A stretch of 64,000 bases of DNA from Bisporella sp. PMI_857 (taxonomy: Eukaryota; Ascomycota; Leotiomycetes; Helotiales; Helotiaceae). The stretch lies in NCBI GenBank assembly GCA_021307315.1, contig JAJSPD010000034.1:248001-312000 (forward strand), in the 5' to 3' direction. Shown here piece by piece: positions 21,239-32,480 of this stretch. The position numbers and the translations under genes were made by a program. Under the pieces are notes generated by a model. It was given only the letters and a program-made list of their open reading frames with translations, was not told the DNA's origin and searched no databases. Every line of letters begins with the position of its first letter. Positions within the stretch are counted from its first letter, which is position 1.

Positions 21239-23376
21239 ATGAATGAGAACTATTCTCCCAGCGATGGAGCTACTCCATTGGCTCCGTACACAACCAAGTT
21301 TCTCGTAAGATAGCTTTCAACGACGGGTTTAGGTATTATTACCCTGCTAAGCAAAGCACAGTCTCAAAGGGATCTAGGAATTGCAGTCCCTATAAACTTT
21401 GTCACCGGGCCTGGTGTATCTCTCTCTGCTGCTTGCTTCTCGAGCTTAAGATTTGAGGATGATGAAGCTGCCTTATGTCTCAGTAACCTTCTCGCCGTTG
21501 GCTTCCGAAGGTTCGAAGTGGACCTGTATTGGGATGAAGGAAGAGAGTCATGGAGCATGTGTCCGGTGGACGTACCGACTTCTGTGCAACAAACCGGGTC
21601 CACTCCAACCCTTTCCTTGTTCACCAGTATGAACTCTTCGAATTCCAACATGGATAATATCCCGTCGATAACCTCTTCGGCAATCAGCGCTCGACAATTG
21701 GCGACAAGCAGTAGCTCTTCAGCCAATTTATCATCTTCTGAGTATCCGTTATCAACAGCTTCTTCCTTAGGAGAGACACTACCCAGCTATTCTTCTCTTC
21801 CTGACTCTTCTAATAATGCTCTATATACGATTGGCCTGTATGTCTCATTGTCACAGATAATCTCATTCCTCGTAAGTGCTGACATTAGCAATACTTAGAT
21901 ACACCTGTACTACTACCATCACTCTTTCTACATTCACTAGTCAATTATTGGATTATATCAATAAGACTCAAAATACCATCGCCGCAAACCTGTTATATAT
22001 AATCGTCAATGTCCATGCAGCAGCTTCTAGCTCATCGCCCTTCTTGTCTTCCGCAGCGCCTCGAAAATTTCCGCAAGCCTCTAGCTTGCTCGGAGCCCAG
22101 TTTTCCACAAATCTCTCAGATTATCTTTATACGCCATCGATGCTTTCAGAGGATCGTGCAAACATAAATAACTCCTGGTATAGGGTCTCCGAAATTTATC
22201 GACCCCCGGATGGTTATTACACATTAGAAAAAAATGGATGTAAGTGCTGCAAAGTCCGGTATTCAAAATTGTGACAACTGAACAACCCAGATGATATTTA
22301 TTCGACTGAAGATGGGTGGCCCTCTGAAGGCTATATTGAGCTTAGCCGTAGCAGAAGGTTACTGGTGGGCTTCGGAAAATTCGATCCTCAGATGCAGAAT
22401 TACAATTCCACCGCCGACAAAGATACTATATTCCCAAGTGGCTACATTCGATCCACTAGACCAAACATCACTGCGAGTAGCGCCGGACAGGTGACTGAAG
22501 GCTGTTTGTTCCGTGCTGATGCTATCGACACATCTCAGGTCAACTCCTCCTGGGCAACAGCAACTGGCTCAAACTTGACGGGTTTTCCCTATCCCGTGAC
22601 ACCAACATCGGATCTTTCACCATTTCTGGCGCTAACCTTAAATATCACGCAATGTGGAATTTCTCCCTTTCTAAATTTTACGTTGTCTGGTACTTCAGCA
22701 GCGTCCGGTTTTAGCTCCTACAAGAACTATGCTTCCTCCACAATTTGGTCTTGGGGCCTAGATGAGCCTCGAAATTACACGGAAGGTGTCGACTCTAATT
22801 CACCGGAACTCTTTCGCTGCGCTATCGCAACATGGTCGTCTGGTTGGAGAGTCAGCGATTGCTCTACAAAACGCTTTGCTGCCTGCCGAGCACATTCTCA
22901 ACCGTATAATTGGACCATCAATGACTACGCAATCTCATTCACATATGCCCAGAATGCATGCCCAAAAGGCTACCAGTTTGCTGTGCCCAGGACTGCACTC
23001 GAGAACAGCTATCTCGCGAAGGCATTACAGGACAGTGGTATAGAGTTTGATAGTGGATCAGGTGCTTGGATCGACTTCAATTCCTTGGATTATGAAGGCT
23101 GTTGGGTCGTTGGTGGACCTGATGAGAGGTGTCCATACGTGGAAGATCCTGAGTTAGCCGATGAGTTACATCGAAAGCAGATTCTAGTATGTATATTGTT
23201 CCGCCGGCTCAACATCTAGTACTAACGAGGCAAAGGTACCAACTATTGCTGCAATCATCGTTTTGATCATCACAGCGTTGACGGTGTTTGCCAAGGCTGC
23301 AGGGAACAGGAGGAGGAGGAAGGTCAAGAAGAAGAGGGCGGATAATGGATTCATATATGAGGGGGTGCCTTCGTAA
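21239..23376 (+). CDS. MTC6: maintenance of telomere capping protein 6 (MTC6-like)
   Basis: Single-pass membrane glycoprotein family named from a yeast telomere-capping screen; biochemical role unknown. Five exons, 21239-21304, 21362-21837, 21899-22239, 22291-23186 and 23236-23376; 639 residues. Conserved N-terminal block: LSQRDLGIAVPINFVTGPG, then LLAVGFRRFEVDLYWDEG, a fold resembling PLC/glycerophosphodiesterase barrels. The middle is Ser-rich with many N-x-S/T sites; the C-terminal lectin-like part has paired cysteines (CAIATWSSGWRVSDCS). A membrane helix near residue 593-613 (VPTIAAIIVLIITALTVFA) precedes a short basic cytosolic tail. Intron 2 was placed at GTATGT (21838), not at the nearer GTAAGT, because only this restores GLYTCTTT and gives a normal 61 bp intron. 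Confidence 0.88.
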
Positions 23377-24660
23377 TGTTTATATTAAAGTATACGCAGT
23401 TCATGGCCAACAGGAGATCACTTGCCCACGGGTTTGAACATGACGGACGATTAAGCGCCATAACGGTTGCATAATATTGTGCAATTGGACATTACTAAAA
23501 ACAGTATTTTAGATTTAATTAATCATAAGAAAAGCCAGTAGTAAGCGGCAGTTAGATAGTTTCACAACTCGTAAGGGAAATATTGCCTTTTGAACTTTAG
23601 GAACTGCAGTTATTGAAGATACTCTGTGTTCTGATACGTTGAGAAGGATCTACACACCAAAAGAAGAGAGAGGCCATAATATACGTGGAGTGATGGCGCT
23701 AGGTTCACTTCCCATTGCATTTACCAACTTATCTTAATTCATTTACTATATGTTTCACGGGTTGAAGGAATCGGAACTTCGTACATGGGTCACAGTTTTC
23801 TCTGTGCGAATATACAAGAAATACATTGGTCAAAGGACTTTGCATTTTAAGTACATTGGCTATTTGAAGTACTATATTCTTTGCACAACGCTCGAGCAGA
23901 AGAATGTAAGTTTGGTACGTCATCAAGAACACAAGGTATAAGGGACGCTGAACCATGATCCCACTTCGACATCATAATGGCTTCGCGTGTCCTATATTGC
24001 TCGCATCGAAGCCTATTGTCCCCCACCTCGAAATGCCATTTGCGTTTCTCTAAGGGAATGTCTTAGTGGCTTGCAAATAAGATCTAGAATCTCGCTCTGT
24101 GGTGAGGCAGGTTCTGAAGACGTGATGGCAGAACCTTTCTTTCATCAGGGCCTAATGCGTATCTAGGATCTCTACTTTCCTTAGGCTAGAAGAGTATGCG
24201 TAGCTGCATTTTCATGGATATTGGCAGCGTGCTATTGTTTACCGTTGTTCAGTGCAGAAGGGTTTCGGCCTTCAGCCAAGTTAGAGAGAGGAGTCAAGCC
24301 ATTCTTGTGGGTAAATATCTAACAGTAAGGACGTGAAATAGCCGCGAGAGTCTGCCATCCTATCAACGCCTTACTTCTTGACGTTTGGGTCACATAAAGC
24401 TGCCTATTGCTCTTCAGAATTTGACATAAATTTGAAAAGTTGGGTTGATAACTGGTGGTAGTCTCTAAGCTATAACACACTTTGCAGGATGGGTCTAGGA
24501 GATCCATAAGCATTAGAGCCTTTCATCGTGCTACATGCAGCCAAAATGAGTCCTTCCTAGTGCATATAGAGGTATTTAGTACAGTTCATCAGCGGAGACT
24601 TATAAGGAGTTGGGCTGATCTAATTTTGGTGTTGAAATAGGTTCATTACATGCCAAAAGA
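23377..24660. other. 3'-to-3' spacer, no gene seen
   Basis: 1.28 kb between convergent MTC6 and the BSP-family gene. AT-rich, with only short ORFs (60-75 codons) on both strands that lack protein-like composition. No repeat structure noticed by eye. Could hold a non-coding transcript, but nothing in the sequence shows it. Confidence 0.45.
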
Positions 24661-25605
24661 TTAGATAACACCAGGTGGTGGTCTAGGCTCTTCTGCGGTA
24701 TCCTTCTTAGTTGCCGTCGGCTCCGGTTGCCCATTCTCTAAGGTAAGAGCTTCAGCTCTCTCAACTATCACACACTCTTCTTCCTCAACCCTTTTAGTAT
24801 CCGCGTGAAGCTTTTCTTGATAGTCTCCCCAAAGTTGATCAACGGGCCTGCCACAAAGCCCAGTCCAAAATCGCTTCTCCTCATACTTCTCGTTTCTAAG
24901 TTTGTCGTTCATTCTTCTGATGAGACCTTCACCAAAACGTTTTTCTAAATAGTCCAAAAAGTATCCCGTATGTTGATACCCGGCATCCCATTTCCCGCCT
25001 TCATCCCGTTTCCAATGTGGGGGGCTCAGATCACAATTCAGGCGGACCCAGTCTGCGATACCCTCAATAAGGCCGCCGGGGCAAGTACCAATTGCGTTAT
25101 ACTGATAACAATGTACCATCTCATGGGTCAAGACACCCATTATCTCCTGTGTTGCTCGTGAAGCTGCAATTGAATTGCGGATGTAGTCTAGAGAGAAGTG
25201 TATCTCTTTATGCTCGGAGTCGAGTTCACTGCCGGCTGTATATGCTACTCCGGACATTGAGCGTAGTATAAGAGTGACCGAGCGTGTAGATGGCACTGTT
25301 GTTGTCCGGTCATCTGGGGATTTATATAGAAGAGATAGCACACTTTGTACAGAGGTCGCAAGAGCCTTTGAGGCTACAACAGCAGTTAAAAACACTTCAG
25401 TTCCCTCATGATTAAGGTCGCGAATTTCAAGTCGGAGCTTAGGCAGTGGAAAAGAGTGCTGGCTCTGTGTGCTAAAGGAAGACGGAGTATGTAATGGGGA
25501 GCCATTCGAAGGAGGAGCGGGAGTGGGGACAGGTTTAGAATCGCGTGCTGACATAGGCAATATAAACTCTGATGGAATTGGAGTCGTTTCTGAAGCGGCA
25601 GCCAT
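24661..25605 (-). CDS. basic secretory protein (BSP) family putative zinc metallopeptidase
   Basis: Intronless, 314 residues from the first ATG at 25605. The PF04450-type core begins LPKLRLEIRDLNHEG (about residue 54) and contains HEMVHCYQYN (161-170) and GLIEGIADWVRL; H161, E162, H165 and the Glu/Asp of the EGIAD segment form the expected zinc site. In plants, BSPs are secreted pathogenesis-induced proteins. Here the N-terminus is Ser/Thr/Pro-rich with no signal peptide, so a cytosolic form or unconventional export is likely. The tail is Glu-rich and polar. Fungal members are widespread but their substrate is unknown. Confidence 0.85.
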   Translation of the reverse strand: MAAASETTPIPSEFILPMSARDSKPVPTPAPPSNGSPLHTPSSFSTQSQHSFPLPKLRLEIRDLNHEGTEVFLTAVVASKALATSVQSVLSLLYKSPDDRTTTVPSTRSVTLILRSMSGVAYTAGSELDSEHKEIHFSLDYIRNSIAASRATQEIMGVLTHEMVHCYQYNAIGTCPGGLIEGIADWVRLNCDLSPPHWKRDEGGKWDAGYQHTGYFLDYLEKRFGEGLIRRMNDKLRNEKYEEKRFWTGLCGRPVDQLWGDYQEKLHADTKRVEEEECVIVERAEALTLENGQPEPTATKKDTAEEPRPPPGVI

Positions 25606-26193
25606 TGTGTGGTGCTCTATCTTCAAGTTTCCTTCTGTAGGCGTATGTGACCCGGCAAATGACCAAAGTTTACGGGCAGGGCACAGACTAAGAGCTGAGC
25701 TTGTAGCAGGAAAATATGTTCAGCTTGGGGCCAAAATCCAAATTCAATGAATGTGAAGTATGATACACAGAGGTATAACAGTAATATTAACAGAATGCAA
25801 GTTGAGAATACAACGTAGCACAAGAGAGTCGAAAGGCTGACGTTCAGAGCCTCGCCTGTCATGTGGTGTGGGGTTTAGAGTGTTGGCCGACGGGGGTTAA
25901 TATGTACCATGCCCTGAACTTTAATCTGTTAGCGCGGTCTGATTTCAATCAAGTAAACAAATCCTAGGCAGGTAGAAACATAACAACAAGATTTGCTCAG
26001 TCGGATTCTATACGTTCCAGGCAGCCGAATTCCTTTGTAAGTAGAGCATCCTTCTCTTCATAGTCTTTTCTTTTGTTGATGATCTTTCTCTCTGTACTCG
26101 TCCCATCGACGTAGTTCCTCACAACAATCCCTCGCGTTACATATTAACTTTCGTTCAATAGAGGCACCGAGGTCATTTCTGCTCCCCCCAACG
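25606..26193. promoter_or_regulatory. divergent promoter region BSP-family gene / STU1
   Basis: 588 bp between divergent start codons. A 79-codon minus-strand ORF within it looks non-coding. No defined motif recognised. Confidence 0.35.
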
Positions 26194-29100
26194 ATGGGTG
26201 AAAAAGTCACCGAAGAGCAAGTCGCAAACTTGTCTGCGATATTACGGACGGATGCGTCAGTAGATGCGAAAGTACACCAGATCAACAATATCAAATCTGG
26301 GATCAAACAGAATAACGTTCCCGATGGCTGCGTACCCCTCCTCTTTGAAGCCACGCGCATGGCGATGTCAACATCGCATGCTGCCTTGACAAATGCCGGC
26401 TTCTCTACACTCAATCATCTTCTTACGAGGTTATCCCGCCAGGAACCGAAACATATCGTGAAAGAGGCTGCTAGGACCTTACCACTAGTCATTGAGAAAA
26501 TGGGCGATCAAAAAGAGAAGTATAGACAGCTGGCTGCACAGTGCTTGACCACATTCTGGAAACATGCACCAGTGGATGTAGAGAAGATCGTTAAAAATGC
26601 TGGCTTGGTTGGCAAGAATTCAAGAATGAAGGAAGCATCAATGAATTGGGTTGTCCAGGTATTGCACCCAGGGAGCACAAATTTTAGCATCTACTGACTT
26701 AACCCGCAGATGCACCAAGATAATGCGATGCCATTCAAGAGCTTTGTAACTACATTGATGGAATTACTGGAAGATGCGGATGGCATGGTCAGAGATACCG
26801 CACGGAACTCAGTGATCGCGCTGTTCCAGTATGTCTTATATTAGATCGATTATTCCCAACTTCTAACATATCCCAGGAATGCGCCTAATGCCGCACAGTC
26901 GGATTTGAAGAAGCAATTGAAGAATTTCAATGTCCGCCCGGCCATTGTTTCAGCCATCACAGCGCGACTGGGACCAGGAGCGCCACCAGAACGTGAGCCA
27001 GAAACCATAGAAGCACCTGTACGGCCACGTCTAGGAAATAGTGTAACTTCCATATCAAGTGTCCGACCTTCAACTCCAGTAATGGAGGCAAAGGTGGAGC
27101 AGGTCGAGCCCTCATATGTTAATACCCAACGAGAATTAGATGAGCTTTTCAAAGACATGCATCCTTGGTTTGAGGGGAAGGAATCGGAGGCAAATTGGTT
27201 AAAGCGAGAACAGAGCTGCACCAAATTACGGAGACTCAACGCTGGCAATGCCCCAAGCGATTTCCACGACGCTTTTCTTGTCGGCATAAAGAGCCTTCTG
27301 GATGGTATTTTAAAAGCTATAAACTCTCTGAGAACGAGTCTGTCCAAAGAAGGTTGCAGTGTGATCCAAGAAATCGTTAGGACCTCCGGTCCAGGCATGG
27401 ATAACATGGTGGAGATTCTATTACAAAACTTGATCAAACTCTGCGGCGGCACCAAAAAAATTGCCTCTCAGAGCGGAAATGTGACTGTGGATACCATCAT
27501 CAGTAAAGTGTCGTACAGTGTTCGGATCATGCAACACATCTGGGCAGCTTGTCAAGATAAGAATGTCCAGCCCAGGACTTATGCCACTGGGTGGTTGAAA
27601 ACACTGCTGAAAAAAGAAGCACATCATAAGAGCCATATTGAGCATTCTGGCGGGCTTGATTTGATAGAGAAGTGTATCAAAAAAGGACTTGCTGATGCTA
27701 ATCCCGGCGTGAGAGAGAATATGAGATCGACATATTGGGCTTTCGCTCAGATTTGGCCTGGAAAAGCCGAGGCGTAAGTTTCTATCAAATACTGTCCTTG
27801 ATAAGCCTTACTGAAGTTCTTAGAATCATGGCCACTCTCGACGGTACCCAACAACGGTTGCTTGAAAATGCACCTGATAACCCAAATTCGCCGAAAAAGC
27901 CGGAAACTGCTGGTGCCGCTCGACCTGGTTTGGGATTCTCCAAGAGCACAACTGGGCCCCCAAAGCCATCATTGAAAGAGACAATGATGGCACAGAAGAA
28001 AGCAGCTCTAGCAAGCAAGAATCTACCACCGCGGCCCGGCTCTGCAATGTCGAGTTTCTCACCGGTGCGAAGCGTGTCATCTTCCTCGACATCCTCAGTA
28101 GCAACAGCTTCTGATCCTCCAGTTAGAGCACGACCAGACTCTACAGCAGTTACTCATGGTGGCCTTTCGGTTGCACCAATGAGGCCAACGAAGTTCCGCC
28201 CCAAGCCAGAAATTACGCGTCCTGCTACAGCAGGGCCTTACTCGGTTAGACGTCCAGGCCACGCTCCCAGTAATAGTGATAGCACAAGCCCTTCGGCCTC
28301 TCGGCCTTTGAAAGCCAGAACGCCCAGTGCAAATAGCACGAGTGCACAAAAGAAAATATATCCGAGACCTAATACGAGTCACTCTAGCCATGCTAGCCAG
28401 TCTAGTCACAACAGTCCTCAGAAGAACAGTCCTTCAAAAAGTACCATCAATCGAGTTGCACCGTCACCACGACCAAGTCCTGGGAAGGCAAAGTCTATGG
28501 CAAATCTACAGGCTTCAAGTCCTTCAAAAGCGGATGAGGAGTTTACCATGGTGGTACCGAAGATTTCTGGATTACGGGAATCACCAGCTCCAAAAATGCC
28601 ACTAACAATCGAGTCTTCTGACGACGATGAGATTGTCACGCCAGCGAAGTCTCTGAAAGTCTATGAGGACCCATTTTCGAGTACAGGCGACTCAACTACA
28701 CCTCGGCCAGTGTTTACTGTACCAGTACTTGAAGAGCTTCCTGTGAATGAAGACACTGCCAACTTGATCTTGAATAGTACGAAGGTATCTGATAAGGCTC
28801 CTCCCGTGACCCCTGAGCAACAGAAGCAAAACTCTCGATTGCTCGACAGCGGTATCTCTAAAATCAAAGCCAAGTCCCTTGATGTCCACGGGTTCCGGAA
28901 ACTTCAAGCTCTGATAAGAGAAAACAAGGCTGCTTGGAACGATGATAAATTTGATTCCTTGATTCTAGGTCTATTTGCATACCTCGAGGCATCACTACCT
29001 TCGCTTGCACCAGAAAAGGTGAAAGATGTTAAGGCGCAGATCCTTACCACTATTAATCTCATGTACAAGAAAGACCGGGACACCTTCCGCGGATATGTTT

Positions 29101-29573
29101 CTAAAGGGTTAGAATCTCTCATAGCCGCTCGAAGCACTTATGATTCGCGCACGCATATTGTCAGTGGAATGGAGTTGCTGGCAGATGAGCTGGTCACACT
29201 TTCCGAACCAAGACAGACTGCTAGTAGCATCACCGCTAATCTGGAAGGCACGAAGTTCACCACTGAAGGATGCAGAACGCTGAGCATGGGCCTTCATGTG
29301 CTCAAGGAGTTGATCGATGTCAAGAAAGACTTCTTACCGTCCGAAGCAGAAGCGGAGGCAATAGGAAAGTTGGCTGCGAGATGCCTCGATAGCTCAGATT
29401 CAGGTGTGCGCATGGACGCCGTACAATTATGCGTCAGTCTACATTCGAGAATTGGAGAGGCGACGTTTTGGGCTGTGCTAGATGGATTGAAGGATACGCC
29501 ACGCAACTTGATCACTTATTATACCGCTAAACACCAGAACGAGGCGAGAGAAGCTGCTGCTAGTGTTGCATAA
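26194..29573 (+). CDS. stu1: STU1/CLASP microtubule-associated protein
   Basis: CLASP family: binds and rescues microtubules at kinetochores and the spindle midzone. Four exons, 26194-26658, 26710-26828, 26877-27773 and 27824-29573, introns 48-51 bp; 1076 residues. TOG/HEAT-type helices fill the first ~200 and ~280-530 residues (for example LPLVIEKMGDQKEKYRQLA, and WPGKAEAIM at the exon 3/4 join). A long Ser/Pro/Lys-rich disordered linker (about 540-780), the microtubule-binding part, is followed by a last helical CLASP-C domain. The layout matches filamentous-fungal stu1. All four exons join in frame. Confidence 0.9.
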
Positions 29574-30879
29574 TATGTGCCACTGAGGCAAAGGTGGCGT
29601 CGTGGTGATTACTGAGCGAAGGCGTTCAGGAGTTATGATCGAGAACAAGTAAATGTGTACGAGTACATAGTGTATCTTCTTGGACACGAGTTCAGGTGTT
29701 TGATGAGTTTAACGTGATGGGCATACCTTTAGTGCTCCTTGAGCTCCGTATAGTTTAATTTATAAAGTTTATCTTGATCTGATCACATACTTGTTGGACT
29801 GGTTTTCTAGGGATAGCAATAGTAGCCAACCAGCTTGTCCCGTAGATCTGGTCAATGGTAAAGTTTAATTCGTACCCAAAACCCTGTTAGGGTCAACCGA
29901 ATGTAGCTTACCACTGGAGCCTTCCTCACAAATTCCATTCTGCCCTACTGGGAGGAGGATTCTCTACGTGTAACGTTTTTCAAATCACTGATATGATACG
30001 CACAGGATCCTGAGGGAAGTGAATTAATATGAAGCAGCCGCTGATCTTAAAAAAAGGGGTCGCCTAATGCGGGAGAGAGTTCAACTAGGCCGGTAGTAAC
30101 TTATTCTCTCAGGGCTAGCACCACGTTATGGGATTTGGGAGCAATTGTCTCTGATTGCACTTTAAACTTTCCCCCAAAAGCTATTATGGGTATTAGGCTC
30201 ATAAAAGTCTCTAGGTCATAGAGAGTCCACGTGATCAAAATTTGCTCGAATGTCGATCTAACCGGAGAGCGAAGGGATCGGCCATGTGGCGCATTTCATG
30301 CATATTCAGGGGCTTTTTCAGGTCCCAGTTTTGTGCTTGGCGTTTGTTTGGTGGGGAAAATGATATTGGAGAGTTACTTCGCGCCGCTGAAAAATAATAT
30401 GGTAGCAGCGCCAGAACCGCACATTGTTGAGCTGTGCTGTACGTACTGGCTGGGGGCTGGCTATAGCTTCAGACAGATGAAAGGAGGCGAGCTGTCATGA
30501 TACAGTAAATGCATCTTTGGATGGCAGTCAGATTGGAAACAGTAGGTGACGACAGGATCCACACAGCCTCCTGAAACGCCCTTTCAGATCCTTGAGATCA
30601 GCTGGAAGGATTGACACTGGGAATTTTATATCAAACAATTCCTTCATTCGATGATATGTGGCTTCTTTTCCCTTGCTTAAACGAGAGGCGAAGATTAACA
30701 TCGCCTATTGTTCCTACCGGCGGTTATTTCATGTTTCATCATATCAGCCAGAATGGGGGCCTTTGTTTCTAACAAGATTGAACATTTTATTTGGCCTTCC
30801 TCGTCCGTACGCGGGCCCGTCAGGGCTCCCGCTTCAGGTACAGCCCAGCAAGGTAAGGCTCGCAACAGGAACCATCGGC
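29574..30879. other. intergenic region downstream of STU1
   Basis: 1.3 kb with no supported gene. Plus-strand ORFs at 30231-30500 and 30658-30929 lack family resemblance and clear splice context. This is the start of a 2.9 kb gene-poor stretch. Confidence 0.45.
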
Positions 30880-31463
30880 TTATGACCCCATCAAGCAGCT
30901 CTCCAGCATGGCTTGTTTGGGCATGTTAAACGCATGTGCCTCGATGGAATATTTGAAGGTTAGGTACTTGATAGAAATCTCCGACGTGAGGACAAAAGGA
31001 TTGTACGCATCTGTCTCCATGTGCAATCTTGTGATACGAAGAAACACAATGTTTGGCCCCGCACGCTGACTGCTGTCAAATCGTTCCCAAATGGTGCGGA
31101 CCTGGAGGTGAATTCTCCGCAATCTTTGCATTGTCTCAAAAGTGGCGTTTAGAGACGGCAGCCTCTGAGCTAAGTCTTGTTGGTGAACCCGCCCCATCTC
31201 AAGTATTTGTCGATGAGAATGATCTATTGTGCACAAAGATCATAGGGTTTGTCGTGGAATAATTATACCTATCTGTTGCAAGGCTGCTGGCATAAAAAAA
31301 ATGCTTCAAGATGAAGGGACTTCTGGATGTTCCGGACTTCCATGTACCAATACTGTTTGTCGTCAGATTGTTCTGGCTGCTGCTTGGCCAGCTCCATTAA
31401 TCTGAAACAACAAGAAATGTGGACACCAAAGCTCCTCATCCGATACAACAAATTTTCACCCAT
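30880..31463 (-). pseudogene. possible decayed or unrecognised protein gene
   Basis: Two minus-strand open stretches look protein-like. The downstream one can be spliced as 31293-31269 joined to 31223-30880 (45 bp intron, ends GTATAA and CAATAG), giving 122 residues that include RLPSLNATFETMQRLRRIHL. The upstream one (31463-31269) encodes LAKQQPEQSDDKQYWYMEVR and runs into a stop. The two would be continuous only if an 8-T run at 31294-31301 had two bases fewer. This suggests one gene broken by slippage, or two chance ORFs. I do not recognise the family. Confidence 0.33.
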
Positions 31464-32480
31464 GAAATGCTAACCGTTGATGTCGTGAAAGAGGCCAAAA
31501 GAGTCGGTAGGGCTGGTTGGTCTAAATACACTACCCTCTCCCCTTAGGCTGTTGTGTTATAGGAACTTGAAGGAATTTTTTGCAGTAGCTTGATGCAGAG
31601 TCTAGAAAGCAGTCCGTCCCTTTTTTTCATCTGTGCAGCCCGATGCCAACATTCTCTTAGTACACAGTATATTTCTCGGCGCTGAGTTTGATGACGATAC
31701 ACAATCAATCACCATAATCGAGGGGGGACATGATAAGCAAATAGCTGAGAGATAGATGATTCTAGGACATTCAAATGTATGATGATGATGATGATGATTA
31801 TTGCTGTTATTCTTAGTGCTGGAGGTATAGTGCCATGTGTAGCTAAATAGTGCTGCTGGTTGGTGGTGGTGGTGGTGGTGGATGTAGTCAATAATAACGA
31901 CGCACTCAGGCTACTGGTCTCTCTCTCTCTCTCCCTCAGCCAACAGAGTGAACTCTTGGCTGGTCTCCACTGTATGGAATGTCTTTTTACTTTTACCCCC
32001 CCTGCCCTGAATCCTCATCCACCCCAAACCCAAAATTACCTTCGTGCTATTATTCCTTGCTGTGGCCTCTGACGACCGCAGCCTCTCATAACCTTTGTGT
32101 GGGCTTTCTGTTTCTGTGTCGCTGGTCAACCACCAACATCTGACAATCGTCGGTCCTGGCCGTGCAGCACCATTGTTGATTGCTGCGTCGCTGGTGATCT
32201 CTGTATGAGAAATTCAACTTATCGGGGGCAGCCCGTGTCTCTCCACTCTATTAATTACTAACTAGAAGATCTGCCTCCACACTACTGAACCCTGCGAATT
32301 GCGTGTACTCAATTCTCCTACCAGCTCGGCGTGCCGGCGTGCGTTTCGAACATTAACGACCTCAAGAATCTGCCAATTCATGTCCTGATCCAGCATCCAG
32401 GCGATCTATCGCTGGAGGAAGCGTTTTGGTAGATATTCAGGCTCCACAGATCATTGTGAATAGCTTGATCGTAGTCCAAC
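31464..32480. other. upstream region of the LIM-RhoGAP gene with microsatellites
   Basis: 1.0 kb, pyrimidine-rich toward the start codon, as in fungal 5' leaders. It contains three simple repeats: ATG trinucleotides (about 31778-31798), GGT trinucleotides (about 31858-31882) and a CT run (about 31918-31932). No gene seen. Confidence 0.5.
31778..31932. repeat. cluster of three microsatellites (ATG, GGT, CT)
   Basis: Three short simple-sequence runs lie within 155 bp: about seven ATG units, about eight GGT units and about seven CT units. Confidence 0.85.

Noticed and set aside
21871..21898. A 28-nt intron in MTC6 using the GTAAGT donor
   Set aside because: Too short for a fungal intron. The GTATGT donor at 21838 gives a normal length and restores GLYTCTTT.
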